Below are positions 9,460 through 19,285 of a stretch of DNA of 64,000 nucleotides, piece by piece (the first letter of the stretch is position 1; every line of letters begins with the position of its first letter). The notes under the pieces were generated by a model. The model made no database searches and was not told the origin of the DNA. It saw nothing but the letters and a program-made list of their open reading frames with translations. Where the stretch lies: NCBI RefSeq assembly GCF_007993735.1, contig NZ_CP042453.1, positions 2,170,001 through 2,234,000 of the forward strand. The letters are read 5' to 3'. Made by a program: the position numbers and the translations under genes. Source of the DNA: Arenimonas daejeonensis (GTDB lineage Bacteria > Pseudomonadota > Gammaproteobacteria > Xanthomonadales > Xanthomonadaceae).

Positions 9460-10740
9460 ATGGATGCTTCCAGTTACTACCGCGCGTCGGCGCGCCCGCA
9501 GGCGGGGTTCGCGCCGCTGGACGGCCGCCGCGACGCTTCGGTGTGCGTGGTCGGCGCGGGGTTTGCCGGGCTCAACACCGCCCTGGGGCTGGCCGAGCGG
9601 GGCCAGCGCGACGTGGTGCTGCTGGATGCCGACACGGTCGGACATGGCGCGTCCGGGCGCAATGGCGGCTTTGTGTTCGGCGGGTTTTCGCGGGGCGAGG
9701 AAGCCTTGCTGGCCGAGCTCGGGCCGGTGCGTGCGCGTGCGCTCTACCAGGGCACGCAGGACGCGGTGCAGTTGATCCGTACCCGGATCGCACGCCACGG
9801 CATCGACTGCCAGGCCACCGACGCCGGCGTGCTGTGGGCCAACTGGTTCCGGGATCCGGCGCCGCTGCGCGCCCGCCAGCGCCTGCTGGCCGAATATTTC
9901 GGCGTGCAGTGGGACTGGGTGCCCGCCGCCGAACTGGCGGAGCAGGTGCGTACCCGCCGTTACGGCGATGGCCTGTACGAACGCAACGCGCTGCATTTCA
10001 ACCCGCTCGATTACGCACGTGGCCTGGCCACGCTGGCCCATGGCCACGGTGTTGGCATCCACGAACATTCGCCGGCGATCGCACTGCAGCGCGACGGCCA
10101 TGGCTGGCGCGTGCGCACGCCCGGCGGCGATGTCGCCGCCCGGCAGGTGGTGCTGGCCTGTGGCGGCTACCTGGCCGGCCTGCGCCGCGAAGTGGATGCG
10201 GGCGTGCTGCCGATCGCGACCTACGTGATGGTCACCGAACCGCTCGGCGCTCGGCTGGACGAAGCCATCCGGACCCGGGCCGCCATCTACGACAGCCGGT
10301 TCGCCTTCGACTATTACCGGCCGCTGCCGGATACGCGCATCCTCTGGGGCGGGCGCATTTCCGTGCTCGACCGCTCGCCCGAGGCCGTGAAGCGGCTGCT
10401 GTACCGCGACCTGCTGAAGGTTTTCCCGCAGTTGGAGGGGGTGCGGGTCGACTACGCCTGGTCCGGCCTGATGAGCTACGCCCGCCACCAGATGCCGCAG
10501 ATCGGCCGTGTGGACGAGGGGTTGTGGCTGGCCCAGGCCTTCGGCGGCCACGGCGTGGCGCCGACCACGATGGCCGGCGAAGTGCTGGCGGCGGCGATCG
10601 CCGAAGACGACCCGCGCTGGCGCGAGTTCGCCGACTACGGGCTGGTATCGGCCATGAAGCCGGCCGGCTACCTTGGCGCGCAGCTGAGCTACTGGTGGTA
10701 CCAGGCGAGGGACGCCTGGAAGGACTGGCGCGGGCGCTGA
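9460..10740 (+). CDS. FAD-dependent oxidoreductase, DAO family
   Basis: D-amino-acid-oxidase-fold flavoenzymes oxidise amines or amino acids; this one resembles the PuuB-like subgroup (gamma-glutamylputrescine or sarcosine-type oxidases). The dinucleotide-binding motif VVGAGFAGLNTALGLAERG lies at residues 29-47, followed by GASGRNGGFVFGG, typical of the DAO family. The C-terminal FAD-contacting QAFGGHGVAPTTMAGEVLA is also present. The frame is intact over 426 residues. It stands alone between a divergent membrane-protein gene and a palindromic terminator. Substrate cannot be told from sequence; no polyamine genes are near. Confidence 0.8.
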   Translation: MDASSYYRASARPQAGFAPLDGRRDASVCVVGAGFAGLNTALGLAERGQRDVVLLDADTVGHGASGRNGGFVFGGFSRGEEALLAELGPVRARALYQGTQDAVQLIRTRIARHGIDCQATDAGVLWANWFRDPAPLRARQRLLAEYFGVQWDWVPAAELAEQVRTRRYGDGLYERNALHFNPLDYARGLATLAHGHGVGIHEHSPAIALQRDGHGWRVRTPGGDVAARQVVLACGGYLAGLRREVDAGVLPIATYVMVTEPLGARLDEAIRTRAAIYDSRFAFDYYRPLPDTRILWGGRISVLDRSPEAVKRLLYRDLLKVFPQLEGVRVDYAWSGLMSYARHQMPQIGRVDEGLWLAQAFGGHGVAPTTMAGEVLAAAIAEDDPRWREFADYGLVSAMKPAGYLGAQLSYWWYQARDAWKDWRGR

Positions 10741-10752
10741 AACCCGGCGAAA

Positions 10753-10778
10753 GAAACGGCGCCCAAGGGCGCCGTTTC
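10753..10778. terminator. Bidirectional terminator-like palindrome
   Basis: A perfect 12-bp inverted repeat, GAAACGGCGCCC then AA then its complement, lies between two convergent genes ending at 10740 (+) and 10801 (-). The A-rich left edge and T-rich right edge give a short U-run in either direction, so it can serve both genes. Confidence 0.75.
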
Positions 10779-10800
10779 GGTATCACACGAGGGCAGGGGA

Positions 10801-12000
10801 TCAGAGCGATTCGAAGATGCCCGCCGCACCCATGCCGGTGCCGATGCACATGGTCACCATGCCGTACTTCTGCTTGCGGCGCTGCAGGCCGTGCACGATG
10901 GTCGCGGTGCGGATCGCACCGGTGGCGCCGAGCGGATGGCCCAGGGCGATGGCGCCGCCCAGCGGGTTCACCTTGGTCGGGTCCAGGCCGCAGGTGCGGA
11001 TGACGGCGAGCGCCTGGGCGGCAAAGGCTTCGTTGAGCTCGATCCAGTCGATCTGGTCCTGGGTGAGGCCGGACTGCTTGAGCACCTTCGGAATCGCGGC
11101 GATCGGGCCGATGCCCATCACTTCCGGACGCACGCCCGCAACCGAGAAGCCGACGAAACGCGCCAGCGGGGTCAGGCCGTATTCCTTGATCGCCTTTTCC
11201 GAGGCCAGCATCACCGCGGCTGCACCGTCGGACATCTGCGACGAGGTGCCGGCGGTGACGCTGCCACCGTTGCGGAACACCGGGCGCAGCCTGGCCAGGC
11301 CTTCGAGGCTGGTATCGGCACGCGGACCTTCGTCGTTCTCGACCAGCAGCTCGCGCAGCTTGACCGTGTTGCCGCCGAGCACCGGCTGGCGCGAGATCAC
11401 CTGGTAGGGAGAAATCTCGGCCTTGAACTCGCCGGCGGCCTGCGCGGCCAGCGCCTTCTGGTGCGAAGCGACGGCGAAGGCGTCCTGGTCCTCGCGGCTG
11501 ATGTTCCATTCCTCGGCGACCTTTTCCGCCGTGATGCCCATGCCGTAGGCAATCGCGACGTTTTCGTCCTTCGCGAACACCTGCGGACTCAGGGCGACCT
11601 TGTTGCCCATCATCGGCACCATGGACATGGACTCGGTGCCGCCGGCCAGCATCAGGTCGGCGTTGCCCAGGCGGATCTGGTCGGCCGCCATGGCCACGGC
11701 CTGCAGGCCGGACGAGCAGAAGCGGTTGATGGTCTGGGCGGCGATCACGTTCGGCAGGCCGGCCAGCAGCAGGCCGATGCGCGCCACGTTCATGCCCTGC
11801 TCGCCCTCGGGCATGGCGCAGCCGATGATGGCGTCGTCGATGCGGGTCGGGTCGATGCCCGGGACCTGGGCGACGACTTCGCGCAGCACGTGCGCGAGCA
11901 TTTCGTCGGGACGGGTGTTGCGGAAGACGCCGCGCGGGGCCTTGCCCACCGGGGTGCGGGTGGCGGCGACGATGTAGGCGTCCTGGATTTGCTTGGTCAT
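10801..12000 (-). CDS. Acetyl-CoA C-acyltransferase (thiolase, beta-oxidation)
   Basis: Thiolases of this type cleave 3-ketoacyl-CoA with CoA in the last step of beta-oxidation. The 399-residue product from ATG 12000 shows the acyl-enzyme cysteine in INRFCSSGLQAVAM, the NEAFAAQAL loop, the catalytic His in GHPLGATGAIR and the second cysteine in MCIGTGMGAAG. An upstream in-frame extension exists but the family starts at MTKQIQDAYIVAATRTP. It lies 22 bases downstream of the HAD/crotonase gene on the same strand, forming a two-gene beta-oxidation operon. FadA or FadI cannot be told apart safely. Confidence 0.93.
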   Translation of the reverse strand: MTKQIQDAYIVAATRTPVGKAPRGVFRNTRPDEMLAHVLREVVAQVPGIDPTRIDDAIIGCAMPEGEQGMNVARIGLLLAGLPNVIAAQTINRFCSSGLQAVAMAADQIRLGNADLMLAGGTESMSMVPMMGNKVALSPQVFAKDENVAIAYGMGITAEKVAEEWNISREDQDAFAVASHQKALAAQAAGEFKAEISPYQVISRQPVLGGNTVKLRELLVENDEGPRADTSLEGLARLRPVFRNGGSVTAGTSSQMSDGAAAVMLASEKAIKEYGLTPLARFVGFSVAGVRPEVMGIGPIAAIPKVLKQSGLTQDQIDWIELNEAFAAQALAVIRTCGLDPTKVNPLGGAIALGHPLGATGAIRTATIVHGLQRRKQKYGMVTMCIGTGMGAAGIFESL

Positions 12001-12022
12001 GTGATTTTCCTTGGGCGCCGGG

Positions 12023-14392
12023 TCAGTTGCGGAGCGGCTTGCCGTTCTTGAGCATGTAGGCGATGCGTTCCTGGGTCTTGGGCATCTGGGCCAGGGCAAC
12101 GAAGTGTTTGCGCTCGAGCTTGAGCAGCCATTCCTCGTCGACGATCGCGCCGCGGTCCACTTCGCCGCCGCACATCACGGTGGCGATGCGCTTGCTGACT
12201 TCGTAGTCGTGTTCGGAGATGAAGCGGCCCTCGAACATGTTCTCCAGCATCATGCGGAAGGTGGCGATGCCGACGTCGCCGGCCACCTGCACCTGGCGGG
12301 CGGGCAGGGGCGGGCGGTAACCCGACTCGGCCAGCGCCAGGGCCTGGGCCTTGGCCACGTGCAGCAGCTCGTACTGGTTGAACACCACCACGTCGTTGTC
12401 GCGGGCCAGCTTCAACTCCTTGGCTTCCAGCGCCGAGGCCGAGACCTTGCCCATCGCGATCGTCTCGAAATAAGGCTTCAGCGCGGCGAACACATCGCCA
12501 CCCGGACCCGCCGCGGCGGAAGCGCGCACGGCGATCTCCTTCAGGCCGCCACCCGCCGGCAGCAGGCCGACGCCGGCCTCGACCAGGCCGATGTAACTTT
12601 CCAGGCCGAACACGGTGCGGGCCGAATGCATCTGGAACTCGCAGCCGCCGCCAAGGGCGAGGCCGCGCACGGCCGCGACCACCGGCACCAGCGAATACTT
12701 GATGCGCTGGCTGGTGGCCTGGAAGGTCGCCACCATCGCCTCGAACTCGTCCAGCTTGCCGGCCTGCAGCGAGGCGATGGCGCCGGCGAGGTCGGCACCG
12801 GCCGAGAACGGCTCTTTCGGCTGCCAGATCACCAGGCCGCGGAAGTCCTTTTCGGCGACATCGATGGCCTGCTGTACGCCGGCCAGCACGCCGTCGCCGA
12901 CGGTGTTCATCTTGGTCTTGAAGCTGAGCACGGCGATGCCGTCGCCGTCGTGCCACATCCGCACCGCGTCTGTTTCGAACACGGTCTCGCCCGGCGCGGC
13001 GCGTTCACCCAGCACCGGATCCGGGAAACGCTGGCGGTTGTAAACGGCCAGGTTCGAGCGCGGCAGCTTGTCGTTGCGCACCGGGCTGAAGCTGCCCTCG
13101 GCGGCGTGCACACCCTCGCGACCGTCGAACACCCAGTCCGGCAGCGGCGCGCTGGACATGGCCTTGCCGGCCACGATGTCCTCGGCGATCCACTCGGCCA
13201 CCTGCTTCCAACCGGCGGCCTGCCAGCTCTCGAACGGGCCCAAGCTCCAGCCGTAGCCCCAGCGGATGGCCAGGTCCACGTCACGCGCGGTCTCGGCGAT
13301 CGAGGCCAGGTGGAAGGCGCTGTAGTGGAAGAGGTCGCGGAACACCGACCACAGGAACTGCGCCTGCGGATGCGTGCTGGCGCGCAGCTGGGCGAACTTC
13401 TCGGCCGGGTTCCTGTTCTTGAGGATCGCCACGACCTCGGCATCGGCGGCGCCGGTGGCCGGACGGTAGTCCTGGGCCTTGAGGTCCAGCACCACGATGT
13501 CCTTGCCCTTCTTCATGAAGATGCCGGCGCCGGTCTTCTGGCCCAGCGCGCCCTTGTCGATCAGCGCGCGCAGCCAGGTCGGGGCGACGAAATACTTGTG
13601 CCAGGGATCGTCCGGCAGGGTGTCGGCCATGGTCTTGATGACGTGGGCCATGGTGTCGAGGCCGACCACGTCCGAAGTGCGGTAGGTCGCCGATTTCGGA
13701 CGACCCAGCAGCGGGCCGGTGAGCGCGTCGACTTCGTCGAAACCGAGGCCGAACTGGGCGGTGTGGTGCAGGGTGGAGAGGATGGAGAACACGCCGATGC
13801 GGTTGCCGATGAAGTTCGGCGTGTCCTTGGCGTAGACCACTCCCTTGCCCAGCGTGGTTACCAGGAAAGTCTCAAGTCCTTCAAGTACTTGCGGTTCAGT
13901 CTTCGCGCAGGGAATCAACTCGGCCAGATGCATGTAGCGCGGCGGGTTGAAAAAGTGCACGCCGCAGAACCTGTGGTGAAGTGATTCTGGAAGAACTTCC
14001 GCCAAGCCATTGATTGACAAGCCTGAAGTATTGGAGGCGAGGATCGCGTGCGGAGCCACGTAGGCTTCGATGCGGTCGTACAGCGCCTTCTTCCAGTCCA
14101 TGCGCTCGGCAATGGCCTCGATGATCAGGTCGCAGTCCTTGAGCAGGTCCAGATGCTGGTCGTAGTTGGCCGGCGTGATCGCGGCCGCCTTGGACTTGCT
14201 GGCGAACGGGGCGGGCGAGAGCTTGCCCAGGTTGGCGATGGCCTTGTCGACGATGCCGTTGGGCGGGCCTTCCTTGGCGGCAAGGTCGAACAGGACGGTG
14301 TCGACGTCGGCGTTGACGAGATGGGCGGCGATCTGCGCGCCCATCACGCCGGCGCCGAGCACGGCCACCTTGCGGATGCGGAGTTGCGACAT
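12023..14392 (-). CDS. 3-hydroxyacyl-CoA dehydrogenase / enoyl-CoA hydratase fusion
   Basis: This bifunctional enzyme hydrates 2-enoyl-CoA and oxidises 3-hydroxyacyl-CoA in beta-oxidation. Domain order is the reverse of E. coli FadB. The NAD-binding dehydrogenase comes first (GAGVMGAQIAAHL at about residues 14-26, HFFNPPRYMHLAELI near 145), then a crotonase domain in the C-terminal third (VRGLALGGGCEFQMH). Length is 789 residues with an intact frame. Bases 13860-14040 have clearly lower GC (about 50%) than the rest of the gene, although the protein there is conserved. It is transcribed with the thiolase gene and probably controlled by the TetR gene upstream. Confidence 0.93.
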   Translation of the reverse strand: MSQLRIRKVAVLGAGVMGAQIAAHLVNADVDTVLFDLAAKEGPPNGIVDKAIANLGKLSPAPFASKSKAAAITPANYDQHLDLLKDCDLIIEAIAERMDWKKALYDRIEAYVAPHAILASNTSGLSINGLAEVLPESLHHRFCGVHFFNPPRYMHLAELIPCAKTEPQVLEGLETFLVTTLGKGVVYAKDTPNFIGNRIGVFSILSTLHHTAQFGLGFDEVDALTGPLLGRPKSATYRTSDVVGLDTMAHVIKTMADTLPDDPWHKYFVAPTWLRALIDKGALGQKTGAGIFMKKGKDIVVLDLKAQDYRPATGAADAEVVAILKNRNPAEKFAQLRASTHPQAQFLWSVFRDLFHYSAFHLASIAETARDVDLAIRWGYGWSLGPFESWQAAGWKQVAEWIAEDIVAGKAMSSAPLPDWVFDGREGVHAAEGSFSPVRNDKLPRSNLAVYNRQRFPDPVLGERAAPGETVFETDAVRMWHDGDGIAVLSFKTKMNTVGDGVLAGVQQAIDVAEKDFRGLVIWQPKEPFSAGADLAGAIASLQAGKLDEFEAMVATFQATSQRIKYSLVPVVAAVRGLALGGGCEFQMHSARTVFGLESYIGLVEAGVGLLPAGGGLKEIAVRASAAAGPGGDVFAALKPYFETIAMGKVSASALEAKELKLARDNDVVVFNQYELLHVAKAQALALAESGYRPPLPARQVQVAGDVGIATFRMMLENMFEGRFISEHDYEVSKRIATVMCGGEVDRGAIVDEEWLLKLERKHFVALAQMPKTQERIAYMLKNGKPLRN

Positions 14393-14422
14393 GGATGTAG
14401 CTCCGTGGGAGGAGGGAAAGGG

Positions 14423-15046
14423 TCAGCCGCCGGCGCGCAGGCCGGCGGCGGCGAAACGGATCAGGGCCTGGGCGGCCTTTTCGCAGTGGGCCTTCTCGGA
14501 CACGCCCGCCTGGCGCTTGATCAGGCCGAAATCGGCCATCGCGTAGGTCAGCGCGCCGGCAGTGAAGTCCAGGCGCCAGACCAGGTCTTCCTTGGCCAGG
14601 CCGGGCAGTGCGGCACCGATGGCCTTGGCGAATTCGCGCAGCACGTGGCCGTAGTTGTCGGACAGGAACTTGCGCAGGCGGTCGTTCTTCTCGGCGAAGG
14701 CGCGGGCCAGCACGCGCACGAAGGCCGAGCCGCCGTGGCGGTCGATGGTCAGGGCCAGGGGCGGCTCGATGAAGGCGGCCAGGATCGCCTCCAGGTCGCC
14801 CGGGCGCTCCTCCTGGGCCTTGCGCAGCTGGGTCAGGCGGCGCTCGCTCATCTCGTCCATGCGGCGGCGGAAGACCTCGTTGACCAGGTTCTCCTTGCTG
14901 CCGAAGTGGTAGTTCACGGCGGCGATGTTGACGTCGGCCCGGCTGGTCACCTGGCGCAGCGAGGTGCCGGCGAAGCCGTGCTGGGCGAAGAGTTCCTCGG
15001 CCGCGCCGAGGATGCGTTCCTTGGTGTTGAAATGGGTCGTCGTCAT
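14423..15046 (-). CDS. TetR-family regulator, probable control of beta-oxidation
   Basis: The 207-residue protein has an N-terminal TetR helix-turn-helix (ERILGAAEELFAQHGFAGTS then LRQVTSRADVNIAAVNYHFG, residues about 10-50) and a variable ligand domain. It stands 30 bases upstream of the HAD/crotonase gene on the same strand, so it very likely heads the fad operon. TetR proteins such as PsrA sense long-chain acyl-CoA in pseudomonads; a similar role is inferred here from position, not from a diagnostic residue. The promoter region 15047-15276 is shared divergently with ndk. Confidence 0.82.
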   Translation of the reverse strand: MTTTHFNTKERILGAAEELFAQHGFAGTSLRQVTSRADVNIAAVNYHFGSKENLVNEVFRRRMDEMSERRLTQLRKAQEERPGDLEAILAAFIEPPLALTIDRHGGSAFVRVLARAFAEKNDRLRKFLSDNYGHVLREFAKAIGAALPGLAKEDLVWRLDFTAGALTYAMADFGLIKRQAGVSEKAHCEKAAQALIRFAAAGLRAGG

Positions 15047-15062
15047 GGCCTGCCAGCGTTCG

Positions 15063-15125
15063 ATTCAAACGGGTGTTGGCGAGTGTACCCGCATCCGGTC
15101 GGCCGTCAAATGGACAATTCAAACG
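15063..15125. promoter_or_regulatory. Repeated ATTCAAACG boxes upstream of the TetR gene
   Basis: The 9-mer ATTCAAACG occurs at 15063-15071 and again at 15117-15125, 54 bp apart, just upstream of the TetR gene. The first continues as CAAACGGGTGTTGG, close to the CAAAC-N(2-4)-GTTTG pattern known for PsrA. Autoregulation through these boxes is inference. Confidence 0.35.
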
Positions 15126-15276
15126 ACTGACGGAACGGACAGTGCGCCTGGACGGGTCAGGGCGGGGTGGGCGATGCTGCTGGAAATATTCAGGGAAATG
15201 CGCTAAACCCTCGTTAGTGCGGGGTTTTGTGATAAATTTACGGGCTTCCGAAACCCCTGAACCCAGGAGTTAGACC

Positions 15277-15702
15277 ATGGCGCTGGAGCGCACCATTTCC
15301 ATCATCAAACCCGACGCGGTCGCCAAGAACGTGATCGGCGAGATCTACGCCCGATTCGAGAAGGCCGGCCTGAAGGTCGTCGCCGCCAAGATGAAGCACC
15401 TGTCCCGCAAGGAAGCCGAAGGTTTCTATGCCGTGCACCGCGAGCGCCCGTTCTTCAATGCGCTGGTCGAGTTCATGATCTCCGGCCCGGTGATGATCCA
15501 GGTGCTGGAAGGCGACAAAGCCGTGCAGAAGAACCGCGACCTGATGGGCGCCACCAATCCGAAGGAAGCCGCGCCGGGCACCATCCGCGCCGACTTCGCG
15601 CAGTCGATCGACGCCAATGCCGTGCACGGTTCCGACAGCCTCGAGAACGCCGCGATCGAAACCGCGTACTTCTTCGCCGCCACCGAGCTCTGCCCGCGCT
15701 GA
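15277..15702 (+). CDS. ndk: Nucleoside diphosphate kinase
   Basis: Ndk transfers the gamma phosphate from ATP to NDPs through a phosphohistidine. The 141-residue product has the standard start [15 protein letters not shown], and the active-site motif [10 protein letters not shown] contains the catalytic His. An AGGAG ribosome-binding site precedes the ATG by 8 bases. The frame is intact. It leads the co-directional block rlmN-pilF-rodZ-yfgM-bamB-der, and rlmN starts 12 bases after its stop. The upstream gap 15047-15276 contains an AT-rich stretch near 15225-15240 that could hold the promoter. Confidence 0.98.
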   Translation: MALERTISIIKPDAVAKNVIGEIYARFEKAGLKVVAAKMKHLSRKEAEGFYAVHRERPFFNALVEFMISGPVMIQVLEGDKAVQKNRDLMGATNPKEAAPGTIRADFAQSIDANAVHGSDSLENAAIETAYFFAATELCPR

Positions 15703-15714
15703 TCGGATGACGTC

Positions 15715-16923
15715 GTGACCCAGGCCGAACACAAGTCCATCCCGCTGCTGGTGAACCCGGCGCCGGAAACCGCGCCGGCAACGCCGGAACGGGTGAACCT
15801 GTTCGACCTGGATCGCGAAGGCATGGAGCGCTTCTTCGCCGAAACCCTCGGCGAGAAGCGCTTCCGCGCCCACCAGGTGATGAAGTGGATCTACCACCAG
15901 CACGTCACCGATTTCGCGCTGATGACCGACATGGGCAAGGCGCTTCGCGCCAAGCTCGAATCCCATGCCGAAGTCCGCCCGCCGCAGGTGCAGTTCGACA
16001 AGCCCTCGACGGACGGCACCCACAAGTGGCTGCTGGGTATGGACTCGGGCAATGCCATCGAGACCGTGTTCATCCCCGACAAGGGCCGCGGGACGCTGTG
16101 CGTTTCGAGCCAGGTCGGCTGCGGCCTGAACTGCCAGTTCTGTTCCACCGCCACACAGGGGTTCAACCGCAACCTCAGCACCGCCGAGATCATCGGACAG
16201 GTCTGGGTTGCCTCGAAGCACCTCGGCAACAAGACCCACCTGCACCGCAAGCTCACCAACGTGGTGATGATGGGCATGGGCGAGCCGCTGCTGAACTTCG
16301 AAAACGTCGTGCGCGCCATGAGCCTGATGCGCGACGACCTGGGCTTCGGCCTGGCGAACAAGCGCGTCACGCTCTCGACCGCCGGCCTGGTGCCGATGAT
16401 CGACAAACTGGGCGAGACGGCGGATGTTTCACTCGCGGTTTCGCTGCACGCCCCGAACGACGAGCTGCGCACCCAGCTGGTGCCACTCAACAAGAAATAC
16501 CCGATCGAGGAACTGATGGCCGCCTGCGTGCGCTACCTGCGCCGCCGCAGGAAGGGCGAATCCATCACCTTCGAATACACCCTGATGAAGGGTGTCAACG
16601 ACACGCCGGAAATCGCCCGGCAGCTGGCGAAGCTGATCAAGCACTTCAGCAACCAGCTGCAGTATTCCGAGGCCGGCAAGGTCAACCTGATCCCGTTCAA
16701 CCCGTTCCCCGGCACGCGCTTCGAGCGCAGCGGCGAAACGGAAATCCGTGCGTTCCAGAAGATACTGCTCGACGCCGGCGTGCTGACGATGGTGCGCCGC
16801 ACGCGCGGCGACGACATTGATGCCGCCTGCGGCCAGCTCAAGGGGCAGGTCATGGACCGCACGCGCCGCCAATCCGAATTCAAGCGCAAGCTTGAGCAAC
16901 AGGGAGTTTCCGATGCGGCCTGA
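15715..16923 (+). CDS. rlmN: 23S rRNA A2503 / tRNA A37 C2-methyltransferase
   Basis: RlmN is a radical SAM enzyme that methylates C2 of A2503 in 23S rRNA and A37 of some tRNAs. The iron-sulfur motif CxxxCxxC is visible as CGLNCQFC, preceded by [19 protein letters not shown] and the SLHAPND motif are also typical. The 402-residue product starts at GTG 15715, 12 bases after ndk, with a somewhat longer N-terminus than E. coli RlmN. The stop overlaps the pilF start by 11 bases. The frame is intact. Confidence 0.96.
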   Translation: MTQAEHKSIPLLVNPAPETAPATPERVNLFDLDREGMERFFAETLGEKRFRAHQVMKWIYHQHVTDFALMTDMGKALRAKLESHAEVRPPQVQFDKPSTDGTHKWLLGMDSGNAIETVFIPDKGRGTLCVSSQVGCGLNCQFCSTATQGFNRNLSTAEIIGQVWVASKHLGNKTHLHRKLTNVVMMGMGEPLLNFENVVRAMSLMRDDLGFGLANKRVTLSTAGLVPMIDKLGETADVSLAVSLHAPNDELRTQLVPLNKKYPIEELMAACVRYLRRRRKGESITFEYTLMKGVNDTPEIARQLAKLIKHFSNQLQYSEAGKVNLIPFNPFPGTRFERSGETEIRAFQKILLDAGVLTMVRRTRGDDIDAACGQLKGQVMDRTRRQSEFKRKLEQQGVSDAA

Positions 16924-17704
16924 GTCTGCTCGCCCGGTGGTATTCGCTGTTTTCCTCGCATTGTTGGGTGCCTGCGCAAGCAGCCCGGATTCCGGCAAGT
17001 CCAACGGCGGCACCGGTGTCGGCGGCACCCATGCGGCGATGAGCAACAAGGGGCTCGCCAACCTCAACCTGGCGCACAACTACATGGCCGCCGGGCAGCT
17101 CGACTACGCCATCGACCGCGCCAACCGCGCGCTGCGCAGCGACCCGGACTCGCCGGATGTGCAGATCGTGCTGGGCATGATCCGCGAGAAGCTCGACGAC
17201 AAGGTCCGCGCCGGCGAGCACTACGCCGAGGCCGTGAAGCTGGCGCCAGACGCCGGCCACGTGCTGAACGTGCGCGCCGTCTGGCTCTGCCGGCAGGGCG
17301 ACTCGGCAGAGGCGGATGCCTACTTCACCCGGGCGGTGAAGGATCCGTTCTACAAGAACAAGCAGCAGGCCTACTTCAACGCCGGCAAGTGCGCCCTGGA
17401 CGCCGGCCAGCTCGACCACGCCGAGCAGTACCTGCGTGCGGGCGTGGAGCTTGCACCCGAAGATCCGCGCCTGCTGGCCGAACTGGCCGAAGTGAAGTAC
17501 CTGCAAGGCGACTACATGGCGGCGCGCGCCTTCTACCAGCGCCGCGAAGCGCTGGGTGCACCCAGCGCGGACCTGCTCAACCTCGCGGCCCGGATAGAGC
17601 AGGGGGCCGGAGATCCGGTGGCCGCCGAGCGCTACCGCCGGCGACTGAACGACCAATTTCCCGACTACACGCCACCTGTCACGGAGGGGTTGCGCCAGCC
17701 ATGA
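16913..17704 (+). CDS. pilF: Type IV pilus biogenesis/stability lipoprotein, TPR protein
   Basis: PilF (PilW) is an outer-membrane lipoprotein that helps secretin PilQ multimerise for type IV pili. The product has a signal peptide ending in a lipobox (LALLGAC, Cys 21) and then TPR repeats from about residue 45 ([20 protein letters not shown] and similar units). The length of 263 residues fits the family. I chose ATG 16913 because it puts the lipobox at the expected distance. The gene overlaps rlmN and, by ATGA, rodZ. The rlmN-pilF-rodZ order is typical of gammaproteobacteria. Confidence 0.92.
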   Translation: MRPESARPVVFAVFLALLGACASSPDSGKSNGGTGVGGTHAAMSNKGLANLNLAHNYMAAGQLDYAIDRANRALRSDPDSPDVQIVLGMIREKLDDKVRAGEHYAEAVKLAPDAGHVLNVRAVWLCRQGDSAEADAYFTRAVKDPFYKNKQQAYFNAGKCALDAGQLDHAEQYLRAGVELAPEDPRLLAELAEVKYLQGDYMAARAFYQRREALGAPSADLLNLAARIEQGAGDPVAAERYRRRLNDQFPDYTPPVTEGLRQP

Positions 17705-18564
17705 GCAACGAGAACACGCAGGAGGTCCTGTTCCAGGATCCGATCGGTTTGCGTCTTCGCCAGGGCCGTGAAAAGGCCGGGTTGAGCATCGAACAGGTAG
17801 GCCAGCAGCTCAAGCTGCCGATCGCCATCATCGAGGCGATGGAGCGCGACGATTGGCCGCGCCTGGGCGCGCCGGTCTATGTCCGAAGCTATCTGGGCAG
17901 CTACCTGCGCCTGGTCGGCCTGCCGGCCGCGCTCGCGGAAAACGTGGCCCAGAACGGCGCGACACCCAAGCTCGTCCCCCTTGGCACGGGTTCGAGGATG
18001 CGCCATGCACTCAAGCATTCGGTGCGCAACATGGTTTACCTGGTGATGACGGCAGTGCTGGTCATCCCGGTCGTGCTGGTCGCGCGCCACTACCAGTCCG
18101 CGGGAAGCACCCAAGTGCTGACGCTCGAACCCGAGGTCGTGTCGACGCCGGTGCCGGCCCCGGCACTGGCTTCCGACCCGTCACTGGCCCCGCCGATGGT
18201 GAGTGAGCCCGCCGCCGAGGCCCCGCCGCAGACGCAAGCGGCCGACCCGGCGCCAGTCATGGCCTCGATGGCGCCGTTCCAGAAAACCGCACCCACGTCC
18301 ACGGAACTGCTGCTGCGGTTCAGCGGCGAAAGCTGGATTGAAACCGTGGACGCAAGCGGCGCCCGGATCGAACGCGGCCTGGTCGCCGGCGGCAGCGAAC
18401 GCCGTTACGCTCCCGGACAGGTGGCCCGCATTACGCTCGGCAACGCCGATGCGGTCGAGGTGAGTTTCGCTGGCGAGACGGTGGACCTGGCGCCTTACCG
18501 CGCCGCGAATGTTGCCCGCTTTGCGGTATCCTCTGGCGGCGAGCCCGCTCCCGCCGAACACTGA
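17701..18564 (+). CDS. rodZ: RodZ-family helix-turn-helix membrane protein
   Basis: RodZ links MreB filaments to the cell-wall elongation machinery. The 287-residue protein has a cytoplasmic HTH_25 domain (GLRLRQGREKAGLSIEQVGQ, about residues 16-80), one membrane helix (MVYLVMTAVLVIPVVLVA, near 112-129), a Pro/Ala-rich linker and a C-terminal periplasmic DUF4115 domain (RFSGESWIETVDASGARIE). This is the full RodZ architecture. The start overlaps the pilF stop. The downstream neighbour is a yfgM-like gene; ispG and hisS, which sit between in E. coli, are absent here. Confidence 0.9.
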   Translation: MSNENTQEVLFQDPIGLRLRQGREKAGLSIEQVGQQLKLPIAIIEAMERDDWPRLGAPVYVRSYLGSYLRLVGLPAALAENVAQNGATPKLVPLGTGSRMRHALKHSVRNMVYLVMTAVLVIPVVLVARHYQSAGSTQVLTLEPEVVSTPVPAPALASDPSLAPPMVSEPAAEAPPQTQAADPAPVMASMAPFQKTAPTSTELLLRFSGESWIETVDASGARIERGLVAGGSERRYAPGQVARITLGNADAVEVSFAGETVDLAPYRAANVARFAVSSGGEPAPAEH

Positions 18565-18631
18565 CGCCGGCGGCAACGCTGCGGCACCCACCTCCCCCCC
18601 CGCGTTCCGCACGGGCCCGAAGAAGCATCGC

Positions 18632-19281
18632 ATGGACCAGATCGACGAATACGAACAGGGCGAACGCGTTCGCACCTGGTTGCGCAACAATGGATCCTCG
18701 CTGATCGGCGGTATCGCCATCGGCCTGGGCTGCCTCTTTGGCTGGCAGTGGTGGCAGGGCCAGCAGGCACAGGAGAAGGTGGTCGCAGCCGCCGAATTCG
18801 CCGCGTTCAACAAAGCGGTCGAAGCCGGGCAGGACGACAAGGCCGCGGCCCACGCGACCGCGCTGCAGCAGAACCATCCCGATACGCCGTATCCCGCGCT
18901 GGCCGCACTGCGCAGTGCCGAACTGCTGCATTCGCAGGGCAAGGACGAGGACGCGTTGAAGGCCTGGAATCCGTCGGTGGCGAACATCTGGACCCGGTCC
19001 TGGTCGAACTGGCCAAACTGCGGGCCGCCCGGCTGCTGTCGGGCATGGGCCGGCACGAGGACGCACTCAAGCGCCTGGACGCCATTGCCGATCCCGTCTT
19101 CCCCGCAGTGGCCGCGGAGATCCGCGGCGATGCCCAGATGGGCCTGGGGCACCGTGACGCCGCCCGTGCCGCCTATGAAATCGCATTGGCTTCGCTGGAC
19201 GTCGGTTCGCCCACGCGAGCGATGGTCGAGATGAAACTCACCGATGCGGGCGGTTCGCCGTCTGCCCAGCCGGAGATTTGA
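18632..19281 (+). CDS. yfgM: YfgM-like TPR protein (one frameshift)
   Basis: YfgM is a single-pass inner-membrane protein with a periplasmic TPR domain that works with SecYEG/PpiD and outer-membrane biogenesis. The product begins MDQIDEYEQGERVRTWLRNN, followed by a membrane helix (LIGGIAIGLGCLFGWQWW) and TPR-like helices. One C is missing at 18963 (GCCTGG where GCCCTGG gives the LESVGGEHLDP reading), so the last third is in another frame. Corrected length is about 216 residues. It lies directly before bamB, as in E. coli. Confidence 0.86.
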
Positions 19282-19285
19282 CCGC

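Noticed and set aside
12011-13984. A 657-codon plus-strand frame opposite the beta-oxidation fusion gene
   Set aside because: Shadow of the conserved minus-strand gene; no motif of its own.
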